From Deltaproteobacteria bacterium (GTDB lineage Bacteria; Myxococcota_A; UBA9160; UBA6930): a stretch of 64,000 nucleotides of DNA. The notes below the pieces were generated by a model. It made no database searches. It had not been told where the DNA came from and worked only from the letters and a program-made list of their open reading frames with translations. Position numbers and translations under genes: made by a program. This document shows positions 24,325 through 33,597 of this stretch, piece by piece (the first letter of the stretch is position 1; each line of letters begins with the position of its first letter). The stretch covers positions 25,018 through 89,017 of the forward strand of contig VGRF01000018.1 in NCBI GenBank assembly GCA_016875395.1, in the 5' to 3' direction.

Positions 24325-26361
24325 ATGCGCAATCGCTGGATCGCAGCAGCACTGGGACTCGTGTTCGCACTCGTCAGTGCGAGCGCGGTCGCAGCGCCTG
24401 AAGACTTCCCGAAGCCGGCGAAGCTGGTGCCGCGCGTCGAGTTCTGGAAGCGCGTGTACACCGAGGTGGGCACGGACGGCGGCTTCCTCCACGACCCTGA
24501 CGACCTCACGCTCGTGTACGAGCGCATCTCGCTGCCGAACGGGCAATGGGACAAGGCGGGCTACAAGCACGTCGAGGCGCGCAAGAAGCACGTCGCGCAC
24601 GTGCTGAGCACGCTCGCGAACGGAAAGCGCGGCGGACTTTCCGAGGACGAGCAGCGCATCCTCGCGCTGTTCGAAACGCCGGTGTCGACGCGCAAGCTCA
24701 AGGATGCGGCCGCCAAGGTGCGCTTCCAGCTCGGCCAGTCGGACAAGTTCCGCGCCGGCCTCGCGCGCCAGGGCCGCTGGGACGGACACATCCGCCAGGT
24801 TCTCGCGGAGCGCGGCCTCCCGACCGAGCTCGGCGCCCTGCCCCACGTCGAGTCCTCGTTCAATCCCGCGGCGCGCTCATCCGTCGGCGCGTCGGGCATC
24901 TGGCAGTTCATGCCCTCGACCGGCCGCCTCTACATGCGCGTCGACTCCGCGGTCGACGAGCGCAACGACCCGTTCATGGCGACGGTCGCCGCCGCGCGCC
25001 TCCTCAAGTCCAACTACGAGGCGATCGGCTCCTGGCCGCTCGCGATCACGGGCTACAACCACGGCCTCGGCGGCACGTCGCGCGCGGCGCGGCAGCTCGG
25101 CACGAAGGACATCGCGGTCATCATCGACCGCTACCAGAGCCGCTCGTTCGGCTTCGCGTCGAAGAATTTCTACGCGTCGTTCGTGGCCGCGATGGAGATC
25201 GACCGCGAGCCGGAGAAGTACTTCGGCGCGGTGCGGCGCGATCCGCCCGAAGATCCCGAGCGCGTGATCCTCGACGCGTACTACCGGCCGTCGACGCTCG
25301 CCCAGGCGTTCGGCGTGAGCATGGCTGCGCTGCGCGAAGTGAACCCCGCCGTGAGCGAGTCGGTGTGGTCCGGCCGCCGCCACCTGCCGCGCGGCTACGA
25401 GCTGCGCGTGCCGCGCGATCCGATGCGCGCGTCGCCGAAGGTGGTGCTCGCGAGCATCGGCGGCGGAGAGCGCATCCACGCCCAGGTCGCGGACTCGAGC
25501 GGCACGCACAAAGTGCGGCGCGGCGAGACGCTCGCCGGCATTGCCAAGAAGTACGGCGTGTCGACGAAGGCGCTGCAGCGCGCGAACGGGCTGCGCAGCG
25601 CAAACCTGATCCGCGTCGGACAGCGCCTCAAGATCCCGGGCTACGCGCCGCCGCATCCGCAGGAAGCGGCGCCCCCGAGCGCGACGACGGCGAGCGCCGC
25701 GGTGGAGCCGTCGCCCACGCAGGGTGTCTACCGCGTGAAGCGTGGCGACACGCTCGCCTCGATCGCGCGCCGCTTCGGCGTCTCCGCGCGCGATCTCGCC
25801 ACCGTGAACCACATCCGCAACGCGAACGAGATTCACCCCGGCCAGGTCATCGAGCTGCCGGGCGGCTCCCTGACCGCTCGGCCCGGCGATCGCTCGCACG
25901 CGGGCGTCTACAGCGTGCGCCGCGGCGACACGCTCGACTCGATCGCAAAGAAGTTCGACGTGGACGTGAAGGCGCTGCTCGCCCTCAACGAGATCCGTAA
26001 CAAGAACGTGATCCGCGTCGGGCAGACGATCTACGTGCCGGGACCGCCCGAGCCGCCGGCGACGGAAGCACCTGCGGAAGCGGTCGCTCCGGCGCCCGTC
26101 ACGGAAGCCGCCGCAGCCGCCCCCGAGCTCGCGCCCACGTCCTACGTCGTGCGCCGCGGCGACACGCTCGAGAAAATCGCGTCGCGCACGGGCGTGGCGG
26201 CCAGTGAGCTGATCGCGCTCAACGGCATCCGCAACAGGAACCTGATCGCGGTGGGTCAGACGCTCGTGCTGAGCGCGCCTCCCGCACCCGCCGCGCAGCC
26301 CGAAGCGCCGGTCGCCGAGGAGCCCGCGGCGATTCCGCCGGCAACGCCGAGCGGGAGGTAG
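24325..26361 (+). CDS. mltD: MltD-like lytic transglycosylase with four LysM domains
   Basis: Exported peptidoglycan-cleaving enzyme, 678 residues. Signal peptide MRNRWIAAALGLVFALVSASAVAA. The SLT/GH23 catalytic domain covers about residues 150-290: ELGALPHVESSFNP (catalytic Glu), GASGIWQFMPSTGRLY and ITGYNHGLGG. Four LysM modules follow, each opening with a RRGETL, KRGDTL or RRGDTL signature (about 395, 470, 530 and 610), separated by Ala/Pro-rich linkers. Start ATG at 24325 is chosen because the signal peptide begins there and AGGGGGGAC-like purines precede it. Likely outer-membrane or periplasmic; E. coli MltD has fewer LysM repeats. Confidence 0.93.
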   Translation: MRNRWIAAALGLVFALVSASAVAAPEDFPKPAKLVPRVEFWKRVYTEVGTDGGFLHDPDDLTLVYERISLPNGQWDKAGYKHVEARKKHVAHVLSTLANGKRGGLSEDEQRILALFETPVSTRKLKDAAAKVRFQLGQSDKFRAGLARQGRWDGHIRQVLAERGLPTELGALPHVESSFNPAARSSVGASGIWQFMPSTGRLYMRVDSAVDERNDPFMATVAAARLLKSNYEAIGSWPLAITGYNHGLGGTSRAARQLGTKDIAVIIDRYQSRSFGFASKNFYASFVAAMEIDREPEKYFGAVRRDPPEDPERVILDAYYRPSTLAQAFGVSMAALREVNPAVSESVWSGRRHLPRGYELRVPRDPMRASPKVVLASIGGGERIHAQVADSSGTHKVRRGETLAGIAKKYGVSTKALQRANGLRSANLIRVGQRLKIPGYAPPHPQEAAPPSATTASAAVEPSPTQGVYRVKRGDTLASIARRFGVSARDLATVNHIRNANEIHPGQVIELPGGSLTARPGDRSHAGVYSVRRGDTLDSIAKKFDVDVKALLALNEIRNKNVIRVGQTIYVPGPPEPPATEAPAEAVAPAPVTEAAAAAPELAPTSYVVRRGDTLEKIASRTGVAASELIALNGIRNRNLIAVGQTLVLSAPPAPAAQPEAPVAEEPAAIPPATPSGR

Positions 26362-26401
26362 CCGCGGCGGCGCGGCTCCGTGCCGGGCCCCACGCGCTCG
26401 C

Positions 26402-27082
26402 TCAATCCGCTTGAACGATCGTCTCGTCGGGGAGCCGAATTGCGGTCAGCAAGCCGCCGTAGATCGCGCCGGTGTCGATCCCGATCGAGAACGGCTCGTT
26501 CCAGCGCACGCTGAAGTCCGCGCGCGGCGTGTGGCCGTAGACGACCGTCACTCCGAGGTTGTGCGGCAGGTCCGCGGTCGTGCGGTTCCACAACAAGTCC
26601 TCGGGGCGCGAGACGCGGAGCGCGTAGGCGGGGTCGGCGGACTGGAGGCCGCGCTCGCCGAGGCCGGCATGCACGAACAAGTAGTCGCCCTCCGCGTGCG
26701 AGAGCACGAGCTGCTCGTAAAACGCCTCGTGCGCGGGCGGCAGCTCGAACGTCTCGGGATCGGAGTCGCAGCGGCCGAAGTAGCCGTAGCTCGCGAGCGT
26801 GCGGTCGCCGCCGTTCATCAGGAACGCGTCGCCGCCGAAGTACGCCGCGCCGCGCCAGCCGAGGAAGTCGAGGAACATCGACTCGTGGTTGCCCATCAGG
26901 AACTTGCACTCGAAATGGCGCGAAAGCTCGATCAGCCGCGCCACCACGGCCGCGGACTCGTGGCCGCGGTCGATGTAGTCGCCGAGGAAGACGAGGCGGT
27001 CCCCGCTCGCGAGGGCGAGCTTCGCGAGCAGCGCATCGAGCTTGCGCAGATCGCCGTGGATGTCTCCGACCGCGTAGAGCAT
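26402..27082 (-). CDS. Serine/threonine-type metallophosphatase
   Basis: Calcineurin-like phosphoesterase, 226 residues. The metal-binding motifs are all present: YAVGDIHGD, FLGDYIDRGHES, MGNHESMFL, FVHAGL and VVYGHTP. Closest in layout to PrpA/ApaH-type bacterial protein phosphatases; the substrate (phosphoprotein or dinucleoside polyphosphate) cannot be decided. Start MLYAVGDIHG at 27082, 14 bp after the rlmN stop, so probably the last gene of the vapB-vapC-trmB-rlmN run. Confidence 0.9.
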   Translation of the reverse strand: MLYAVGDIHGDLRKLDALLAKLALASGDRLVFLGDYIDRGHESAAVVARLIELSRHFECKFLMGNHESMFLDFLGWRGAAYFGGDAFLMNGGDRTLASYGYFGRCDSDPETFELPPAHEAFYEQLVLSHAEGDYLFVHAGLGERGLQSADPAYALRVSRPEDLLWNRTTADLPHNLGVTVVYGHTPRADFSVRWNEPFSIGIDTGAIYGGLLTAIRLPDETIVQAD

Positions 27083-27096
27083 TCGCGCCTCTTCGG

Positions 27097-28164
27097 TCAG
27101 CCGGCGGTGGCGCCTGACGGGGCGCTGGCCGGGCGCCTCGCGGCGAGCTGACCGCAGGCGGCGTCGATGTCGGCGCCGCGACTGCGCCGGAGCGTCACCG
27201 TGATGCCCGCACGCGACAGCACGCCCATGAAGCGATCCGCGACGTCGTCGTCGGGCGCGCGGTAGGGCGAGCCTGCGTGCGGATTCACCGGGATGAGGTT
27301 CACCTTCGCCGGCACGTCCCGTAACAGCTCCACGAGCCGCCGCGCATCGTCGAGCGAGTCGTTCACGCCCGCGAGCAGCGTGTACTCGAAGAAGATCGGG
27401 TGGCGGCGCGAGAGCCTCGGAATGCTGCGCAGCGCGCCGAACAGCTCCGCGAGCGGAAAGCGCTTGTTGATGGGCACGAGCTCGTCGCGCTGCGCATCGG
27501 TCGGCGCGTGCAGCGAGACGGCGAGGTTCACCGGCACTTGCTCCAGCAAGTCGGCGATGCGCGGCACCACGCCCGCGGTCGACACCGTCACGCGCCGCGG
27601 CGCCATCGCGAAGCCTTTCGGGTGAATCAGCGTCTTCACCGCCTCCACCACGTTCTTGAGATTGAGCAGCGGCTCGCCCATGCCCATGAACACGATGTTC
27701 GTGATGCGGCGCCCTTCGGGCAGCAGCGCGCCCATGCGCACGACCTGCTCGACGATTTCCGCCACACCGAGATTGCGATCGAGCCCGAGCGTGCCGGTGG
27801 CGCAAAAGGAGCACGCGAGGGGGCAGCCGACCTGCGTCGACACGCACAGCGTGGTGCGCTCCTCCTCGGGGATCAGCACCGCCTCGAGCACGGCGCCATC
27901 GCGCGCGACGAGCGCGGCCTTGATCGTGCCGTCCACCGAGAACTGCGGATCGCGCACCTCGAGCGCGCGCGTTTCATAGTCACTCGCAAGCCGCTCGCGC
28001 AGCTCGGCGGGCAAATCCGTCATCAGCGCCGGATCGTCGACGCCGCGCGCATACAGCCACTGCACGACTTGATCCGCGCGATACGGCGAGATGCCCTCGC
28101 TCTTGAAGCGCGCGCGCAGCGCGTCGGGCGAGAAGTCGCGCAGCTGCGGGCGCGCCGGCTTCAC
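27097..28164 (-). CDS. rlmN: 23S rRNA/tRNA adenine-C2 methyltransferase RlmN
   Basis: Radical-SAM enzyme that methylates A2503 of 23S rRNA and A37 of some tRNAs; 355 residues, normal length. The iron-sulfur motif is QVGCPLACSFCATG (CxxxCxxC). Further family signatures: NIVFMGMGEPLLN, VSTAGVVPRI, VSLHAPTDAQRDELVPINK, and the second-half catalytic Cys in GADIDAACGQL. GTG start at 28164 (VKPARPQLRDF) overlaps the trmB stop by four bases. Confidence 0.95.
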   Translation of the reverse strand: MKPARPQLRDFSPDALRARFKSEGISPYRADQVVQWLYARGVDDPALMTDLPAELRERLASDYETRALEVRDPQFSVDGTIKAALVARDGAVLEAVLIPEEERTTLCVSTQVGCPLACSFCATGTLGLDRNLGVAEIVEQVVRMGALLPEGRRITNIVFMGMGEPLLNLKNVVEAVKTLIHPKGFAMAPRRVTVSTAGVVPRIADLLEQVPVNLAVSLHAPTDAQRDELVPINKRFPLAELFGALRSIPRLSRRHPIFFEYTLLAGVNDSLDDARRLVELLRDVPAKVNLIPVNPHAGSPYRAPDDDVADRFMGVLSRAGITVTLRRSRGADIDAACGQLAARRPASAPSGATAG

Positions 28165-28805
28165 GACGCGCGCCTTCGGTACGTGAAGAAGTGCAGCGGT
28201 CGCCCTTCCTCGCGCCACATCGCCTCGTACGCCGTCACGGGCCGCCCCGCGATCTCCGGCAGCCAGCGCGCGGGGAGCGCGTTCTCGAGCAGCGCCTCGG
28301 CTCCTAACACCTCGTCGATGTGCTGCGCGTACGGCACGTCGTCCGTCGCGACGTGCAGGATCCCGCCCGGCACGAGCCGCTTCGCGAGCTGCCGCACGAG
28401 GGGCGTCTGGATCAGCCGGCGCCGGTGATGCCGCGCCTTCGGCCACGGATCGGAGAAGTTGATCCAGAACGTCGCGACGCTCGCGTCGCCCACGACTTCC
28501 TGCAGCACGTCCTCGCCGCGCGCACACACGAGGCGAATGTTCGGATCGCCCGCCTTCGCGATCCGCCGCGCCATCTTCAGCACGCGCTTCCACGACAGCT
28601 CGATGCCGACGTGCGGCGTCGCGAGATCGTTCGCAGCGAGCTGCCGCAGGAACTCGCCGCGCCCGAACCCGATCTCGACCACGAGCGGCGCCAACGGCTC
28701 GCGAAGCTCGGGCGCAAACAAAGCGCCCCACCCCTTCGCGCGCACGTCGTCGATCGTGACGCGCCGGTCGGGGCCGGGGATGTCGTGCTTGAGCGTGCGA
28801 GACAT
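28161..28805 (-). CDS. trmB: tRNA (guanine-N7)-methyltransferase TrmB
   Basis: Rossmann-fold SAM methyltransferase that modifies G46 of tRNA; 214 residues. SAM-binding motif LVVEIGFGRGEFL. The catalytic/substrate loop FWINFSDPWPKARHHRRRL is the hallmark of TrmB. Start MSRTLKHDIPG at 28805, two bases after the vapC stop. Overlaps rlmN by four bases. Confidence 0.95.
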   Translation of the reverse strand: MSRTLKHDIPGPDRRVTIDDVRAKGWGALFAPELREPLAPLVVEIGFGRGEFLRQLAANDLATPHVGIELSWKRVLKMARRIAKAGDPNIRLVCARGEDVLQEVVGDASVATFWINFSDPWPKARHHRRRLIQTPLVRQLAKRLVPGGILHVATDDVPYAQHIDEVLGAEALLENALPARWLPEIAGRPVTAYEAMWREEGRPLHFFTYRRRAS

Positions 28806-28807
28806 CG

Positions 28808-29218
28808 CTAGGCGCCCTCGGCGACGACCGCTCGCAGCGATCGGGCGACGCCCGGGAACTCTCGCAGGATTCGGCTGTCCGTCGTGATCAAGCTGAAGCC
28901 CAGCTCGCGGGCGAGAACGACGAACTCGCAGTCGTATGCGGAGCACGTCGAGGAAGAAATCGCCTCGAGCACCTCGGCCGAGCCGACGACGTACTCGCGG
29001 CCTCGCACGACGCCCGCCGCCCGCTCCGCGATCCGCGTCGCGGTCGGCAGATCGACGCTGCTGCGGCGCAGAAAGCCGGCGAGCACGCTCCGGAACTCCG
29101 AGCGCCAGAGCAGCGGCACGCACCAATCCGGGTCGATCTCGTACAGCTGCTCCGCGGCGCGCGTGAAGGGCCCCGGCAGCAGCAGGTACGCGAGAACGTT
29201 CGTGTCGACGACGATCAC
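28808..29218 (-). CDS. vapC: PIN-domain toxin, VapC type
   Basis: PIN-fold ribonuclease of 136 residues. The acidic metal-binding residues are visible in MIVVDTNVLAYLLL (Asp5), in LLWRSEFRSVL (Glu near 40), and in the C-terminal CSAYDCEFVVLARELGF and ITTDSRIL (Asp residues). VapC toxins usually cleave tRNA or rRNA. The gene is intact and overlaps the vapB stop by four bases. Its stop is 2 bp from the trmB start, so toxin and tRNA-modification genes may share a transcript. Confidence 0.88.
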   Translation of the reverse strand: MIVVDTNVLAYLLLPGPFTRAAEQLYEIDPDWCVPLLWRSEFRSVLAGFLRRSSVDLPTATRIAERAAGVVRGREYVVGSAEVLEAISSSTCSAYDCEFVVLARELGFSLITTDSRILREFPGVARSLRAVVAEGA

Positions 29219-29454
29219 GGCCGTCCGCGTCCCTTCAGCTTCGCGAGCTGCCGTTCGCTCAGCTTCCCATTCACGCGTGCACGCAGCTCGCGAATCTCAG
29301 CCAGCATCATCTCCGGATCCACCTGCCTCACACCAGTTGCCTCGCGTAGGCACTCGATGGCTTCGCGGTTGAGGCTCATCCGATGGCGACGTGCACGGGC
29401 CTTGAGCCTTCGATGCACGTCGGGCGGCACGTTCTTCAGGGTCAGGCTGGGCAT
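29215..29454 (-). CDS. vapB: Ribbon-helix-helix antitoxin, VapB/FitA type
   Basis: Protein of 79 residues. The N-terminal ribbon-helix-helix reads MPSLTLKNVPPDVHRRLKAR, then ARRHRMSLNREAIECL. The C-terminal toxin-binding tail (IRELRARVNGKLSERQLAKL) is helical and basic. It would neutralise VapC and autoregulate the operon. Start at 29454 preferred over a longer upstream reading. First gene of a probable vapB-vapC-trmB-rlmN-phosphatase transcript. Confidence 0.85.
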   Translation of the reverse strand: MPSLTLKNVPPDVHRRLKARARRHRMSLNREAIECLREATGVRQVDPEMMLAEIRELRARVNGKLSERQLAKLKGRGRP

Positions 29455-29521
29455 GGACGCTCCCGGTTGCAAAACGGAACCGTAGCGGTGCCGCTCCGAG
29501 CGCGTTACGGCATCGACTTCA

Positions 29522-29557
29522 GCCTGCGGCGAGGCGAGCGAAGTCAAGGAGCGCGCC
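29522..29557 (+). repeat. Partial dispersed hairpin repeat
   Basis: CTGCGGCGAGGCGAGCGAAGTCAAGG keeps the right flank (GAGCGAAGTCAA) of the family but has lost most of the left flank. Intergenic, between vapB and the VWA gene. Confidence 0.5.
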
Positions 29558-29642
29558 GCTCGCCGCTGGGTGGCGCGCGATCGTCGCGAAGGAAGGAGCG
29601 GACCGCCTCGAAGCTCCTAACAACACGCCGCGTGCGAGCGAA

Positions 29643-31274
29643 TCAACCGCGGCTTCGAGAGCGCTTGTGGTTGAGGTAGTCCACCGTGAGAAACGAGCCG
29701 AGCGCCGTCGGCGACGTGAAGAACGCGCGCCCGCGATTGATCTCGGTCATGCGCTCGACGAACCCCACGAGCTCCGGCGAATCGTCGAGCATGAACGTGT
29801 TGATCGTGACGCCGCGCCCCGTCACGCGGCGCACCGTCTTCAGCGTCTCCGCCACCGCGTGCGGCGAGACGCCGCCGAAACCCATGGGCCACTCCACGTG
29901 CAGCTCCTTGCCGCGGAAGTAGGCCGTGGGCTGGCCGTCCGTGATCACGAGGATCTGCGGGCTCGGACTCGGGTTCTCGAGGATCAGCTGCTCGGCGCGC
30001 ATCAGACCTTCTTGCAGGTTCGTGAACGGGTCGCCCATGTCCCACGTCGCGTACGGCAGCTTCTGGATCGGGAGATCCTTCGCGCGCGTCGAGAAGCCCA
30101 CCACGAAGAACTTGTCGCGCGGGTAGCGCGTGCGAATCAGGTGATCGAGCGCCATCGCGACCCGCTTCGCGGCGGGGAAACGGCCCGCCCACGACATCGA
30201 CCAGCTCATGTCCAGTAACAACACCGTGGTCGTCTGCGTCGAGTAGTCGCACTCGTTCACTTCGAGGTCGTCGAGCGTGAGCGGAATCGCTCCGCCGCTC
30301 AGCGGGCGCGACTCCATCGCCGCGCGCTTCACGCCGTTCAGCAGCGTGCGCACCACGTGCAGGTTCAGCGCGTCGCCGAACTCCCAGCCGCGCGTCTCGT
30401 CGGGGCGGATCGTCGCGACGCCGTGCGCCACGGTGTCGTGGCTGCCGGGGCGCCCCTTGCGCAGCTGGCTGTAGACCGCGGCGAGCGCCTGCGCGCCGAT
30501 CCGGCGAATCGCGCGCGGCGTCAGCTCCGCGCCGTCCTTGCCGTCGCGCAGGAAACCCGCGTCGCGCAGTTTCTGATCGAGGTCGCGCAGGATGATCAGG
30601 CTGCGCGCGCCCTCTTCCGAGAGCAGCTCGCGCAGCTGCTCGGGCGTGAGGCGCTCGAAGTTGCCGCTGCGCAGTTCCTGCGCGAGCTGCTGCAGGGCTT
30701 GCAGGCGCTCGCGGATCTCCTGCGCCTTCTCGTAGTCCGCGCCCTCCTTGCCGCGGAAGCGCTGCGCGTTGTCGCGCATGAAGTCCTCGAGCTCGCGCAG
30801 GCGATCCGCCTCTTCGAGCAGCGCGCGGAACTCCTCGCCCGCTTCTTCGTCGAGAAACTCGTGGTCGCGAAACGCCTCGATCTTGTCGGCGAGCGAGGTG
30901 CGCTCGCGGTGGCGCTTCTCGAGGAACTCGTTCAGCGCGCGCGACTCCTGCCCGTGCTGCGCTCGCTGGGCGCTCTCTTCGCGATTCAAGATGTCGTCGA
31001 GCTTCTGCGCGATCTCGTCCGTCGCGTGATCGAGGTTGTATTGCTGCAGCAGCTTCTGCGCCTCGCGCCGCAGCTCCTGGATGAGCTCCTCGGTGCCCAT
31101 CACGCGGAAGTCCATGCCCGCCATCTCGAACCCGCCGCGGCGCATCATCTCGAGCGCCTCCTCCGGCGAGAGGCCCTCCATCATCAGGTCGGAGAGCGCG
31201 TCGAGCGCGCGGCGCACGTCGAGCGAGAACTCGCTCTGCGTGCCGTCCCAAGCGCTGTAGCGCCAGGCTTTCAC
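29643..31274 (-). CDS. VWA domain protein
   Basis: Protein of 543 residues, partner of the AAA+ ATPase encoded just upstream. The N-terminal 270 residues are highly charged and alpha-helical (likely coiled coil: QKLDDILNREESAQR, EEADRLRELEDFMRD). The C-terminal third is a von Willebrand A domain with the metal-site motif LLLDMSWSMSWAGRF (DxSxS) and a later ITDGQPTAYF (conserved Thr-Asp-Gly). It matches bacterial YeaD/CoxE-like VWA proteins working with MoxR ATPases. Start MKAWRYSAWDG overlaps the upstream stop by four bases. Confidence 0.87.
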   Translation of the reverse strand: MKAWRYSAWDGTQSEFSLDVRRALDALSDLMMEGLSPEEALEMMRRGGFEMAGMDFRVMGTEELIQELRREAQKLLQQYNLDHATDEIAQKLDDILNREESAQRAQHGQESRALNEFLEKRHRERTSLADKIEAFRDHEFLDEEAGEEFRALLEEADRLRELEDFMRDNAQRFRGKEGADYEKAQEIRERLQALQQLAQELRSGNFERLTPEQLRELLSEEGARSLIILRDLDQKLRDAGFLRDGKDGAELTPRAIRRIGAQALAAVYSQLRKGRPGSHDTVAHGVATIRPDETRGWEFGDALNLHVVRTLLNGVKRAAMESRPLSGGAIPLTLDDLEVNECDYSTQTTTVLLLDMSWSMSWAGRFPAAKRVAMALDHLIRTRYPRDKFFVVGFSTRAKDLPIQKLPYATWDMGDPFTNLQEGLMRAEQLILENPSPSPQILVITDGQPTAYFRGKELHVEWPMGFGGVSPHAVAETLKTVRRVTGRGVTINTFMLDDSPELVGFVERMTEINRGRAFFTSPTALGSFLTVDYLNHKRSRSRG

Positions 31275-32710
31275 TTCTTGCTTCCGCCGGTGCCGGCGCC
31301 GCCGTAGCGGGCGCCACCCTCCGTCTCCGACTTGTTGAGGCGGTTCGCGAGGTGCAGCCCTTCGAGAATGAACTCGATCGCGCTCGCGAGATGCTCCGGC
31401 TTGTCGCCTCCGGCGAGCAGCGCCGCCGCCTCGCGCAGGCCCTTGATCTCTTCGAGGCCGTCGAGGTAGCCGCCCGCCGGCATGTCGGCAGCGACCTCGA
31501 CCTTCCAGCCTTGGTTGAACGACTCGACCACCGAGGCCACGCCTTCACCGGGCACGAGCGCGTCGAACACCAGGCGCACGGCGCGCTGCGCGATGCCGCG
31601 CACGATCTCCGTCTCGCTGCGTTCCTCGCCGGCGTACTCGAGCTCGAGCTTGCCCGCGGTCGATTGCACGATCGACTCGAGATCCGTGATGCGCGGCACC
31701 GCGAGCTGCTCGCCGAGCTTCAGCGCGCGCCGCAGCGCGTTCGCCACGAGCGTCTCGTAGTTCGCGATCGACATGCGAACCGAGACGCCACTCGCTTGGT
31801 TCACGTCTGGGCTCGAGCGCGCCTGCAGCGTCATCTCGCCCACGATCGCTTCGATGAACGCGGGCACGTGCACCTTCACTCCCGGCGCTTGCGGCAGCTT
31901 CGCCTCCTGGCGCACGACCGCGAGCTCGAGCTCGCGCGTCGGCGGGTAGTGCGTGCGCACCTGCGCGGCGTAGCGGTCCTTCAGCGGGGTGATGATGCGG
32001 CCGCGGCTCGTGTAGTCCTCGGGGTTCGCGCTCGCGACCACGAGCACGTCGAGCGGCAGGCGCACCGCGTAGCCCTTCACCTGCACGTCGCGCTCTTGCA
32101 TCACGTTGAACAGGCCCACCTGCACCTTCTCCGTGAGATCGGGCAGCTCGTTGATGCAGAAGATTCCGCGGTTCGTGCGCGGCAGGAGCCCGAAGTGGAT
32201 CGTGAGCTCGTCCCCTAATGATCGGCCTTGGGCGACCTTGATCGGATCGACGTCGCCGATCAGGTCCGCGATCGAGACGTCCGGCGTCGCGAGCTTCTCC
32301 GCGTAGCGCGCGTCGCGCGCGACCCACGCGATCGGCGTCGCGTCGCCCTTCTCCGCGACCAGCTGGCGCGCGTACGCGGACACGGGCGCGAAGGGGTCGT
32401 CGTTGATCTCGCTGCCGGCGACGACGGGCAGCCACTCGTCGAGCAGGTTCACGAAGGCGCGGATCATGCGGCTCTTCGCCTGCCCGCGTTCACCGAGAAA
32501 GATCAGATCGTGGCCGCACAAGAGCGCGTTCTCGACCGCGGGGACGACGCTGTCCTCGTAGCCGAGGATGCCGGGGAAGAGCTCCTCGCCCTTGCGCAGC
32601 TTTCCTAACAAGTTCGCGCGGATCTCTTCGCGCAGCGTGCGCGGGGCGTAGCCCGCCTTCTTCAGCTCTCCGAGCGTGCGGGGGGAAGGCGCGGCGGGCG
32701 ATGCGGGCAT
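31271..32710 (-). CDS. AAA+ ATPase of the MoxR/magnesium-chelatase group
   Basis: ATPase of 479 residues. Walker A is the variant FLGERGQAKSR (GxxGxxKS, about residues 72-81), which magnesium-chelatase-like ATPases also show. Walker B/sensor region: GIFCINELPDLTEKVQVGL and VASANPEDYTSRGRI. Arginine-finger segment TPLKDRYAAQVRTHYPPTRE. The acidic residue after Walker B is kept (NEL). Encoded directly upstream of, and overlapping, the VWA protein, so the pair forms one machine analogous to BchI/BchD or RavA/ViaA. Function unknown; no chelatase pathway genes nearby. Confidence 0.88.
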   Translation of the reverse strand: MPASPAAPSPRTLGELKKAGYAPRTLREEIRANLLGKLRKGEELFPGILGYEDSVVPAVENALLCGHDLIFLGERGQAKSRMIRAFVNLLDEWLPVVAGSEINDDPFAPVSAYARQLVAEKGDATPIAWVARDARYAEKLATPDVSIADLIGDVDPIKVAQGRSLGDELTIHFGLLPRTNRGIFCINELPDLTEKVQVGLFNVMQERDVQVKGYAVRLPLDVLVVASANPEDYTSRGRIITPLKDRYAAQVRTHYPPTRELELAVVRQEAKLPQAPGVKVHVPAFIEAIVGEMTLQARSSPDVNQASGVSVRMSIANYETLVANALRRALKLGEQLAVPRITDLESIVQSTAGKLELEYAGEERSETEIVRGIAQRAVRLVFDALVPGEGVASVVESFNQGWKVEVAADMPAGGYLDGLEEIKGLREAAALLAGGDKPEHLASAIEFILEGLHLANRLNKSETEGGARYGGAGTGGSKK

Positions 32711-32763
32711 GCGGGCTCCTCGGCGCTCGCGCCGAGGGATACCACGCGCGTCCGGGATCGCGC

Positions 32764-33597
32764 TCAGCGCAAGCGGTCGTCCGCCCTCTTTTCGCGCGCC
32801 TTCGTGAGCAGCCGAATGCGGTGCTGGATGATCTCGAGCTTGCCGTTGTCGTCGACCTTGAGGTCCTCGCTCAGCTTCACCTTCGCGATCAGCGCGCGCG
32901 TCGCGGCGGAGCGCTCAGCGCTCGCGGGGTGGCTCGAGAAGAACGTAGGTACCCGAGTCTGCCCGGAGGCGGACATCACGTCGAAGAAGTTCGCGATGCC
33001 GTCGGGGTGGTAGCCCGCGCGCGGCACGACCTCGACGGCGAACGCGTCGGCCTCTTCCTCCGCCTCGCGCTTGAAGGTGTTCATGATGCCAAGCGCGCCA
33101 AAACCGGTGGCGGCGTCCGTGATCGCGGGATGAACGCCGCCGATCATGCCGCCGATGACCGCCGCGTTGCGAAGCAGGCCGGCGTTCTGTGCGCGCGCCA
33201 TGTTGTCGGCGACGTGGCGCTTCACGACGTGCCCGACTTCGTGCCCGAGCACGCCCGCGAGCTCGCTCACGTTGCGCGTTAGCGTGATCAGGCCGGTGTG
33301 GACGAAAATTTGCCCGCCGAACGTCGCGGACGCGTTCAGCGAGTCGTCCTCGAGCACGGTGAACGTGTACTCGAACGGCTGCGGCCCCGCGGCCTGCACG
33401 AGCCGCTGCCCGATGTCCTCGACGTAAGTCACGACCACGTCGTCGTAGAGCACTTTGGCGTGGCGCCGGATTTCCTGGGCCGCCTGGCGCCCGAGCTCTT
33501 CCTCGTCGCTGACGGTGGGCGCCGAACACGCGGCGAGCGCAGCTCCGATCGTCAGGGCGAGAACGCGCTTCACGAGATCAGTCCGTTGAGTTGCCAC
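32764..33597 (-). CDS. M48-family zinc metalloprotease lipoprotein
   Basis: Exported zinc peptidase, 277 residues. The N-terminus MATQRTDLVKRVLALTIGAA ends in a lipobox (LAAC), so it is probably an outer-membrane lipoprotein like BepA/YcaL/LoiP. The catalytic motif is GVLGHEVGHVVKRH (HExxH), with the third ligand in FKREAEEEADAFA. The GTG start at 33597 is supported by AAGGAG seven bases upstream; it overlaps the 3' end of the upstream kinase gene by 20 bp. BepA-type proteases degrade or assist stalled outer-membrane proteins; that role is inferred. Confidence 0.9.
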   Translation of the reverse strand: MATQRTDLVKRVLALTIGAALAACSAPTVSDEEELGRQAAQEIRRHAKVLYDDVVVTYVEDIGQRLVQAAGPQPFEYTFTVLEDDSLNASATFGGQIFVHTGLITLTRNVSELAGVLGHEVGHVVKRHVADNMARAQNAGLLRNAAVIGGMIGGVHPAITDAATGFGALGIMNTFKREAEEEADAFAVEVVPRAGYHPDGIANFFDVMSASGQTRVPTFFSSHPASAERSAATRALIAKVKLSEDLKVDDNGKLEIIQHRIRLLTKAREKRADDRLR

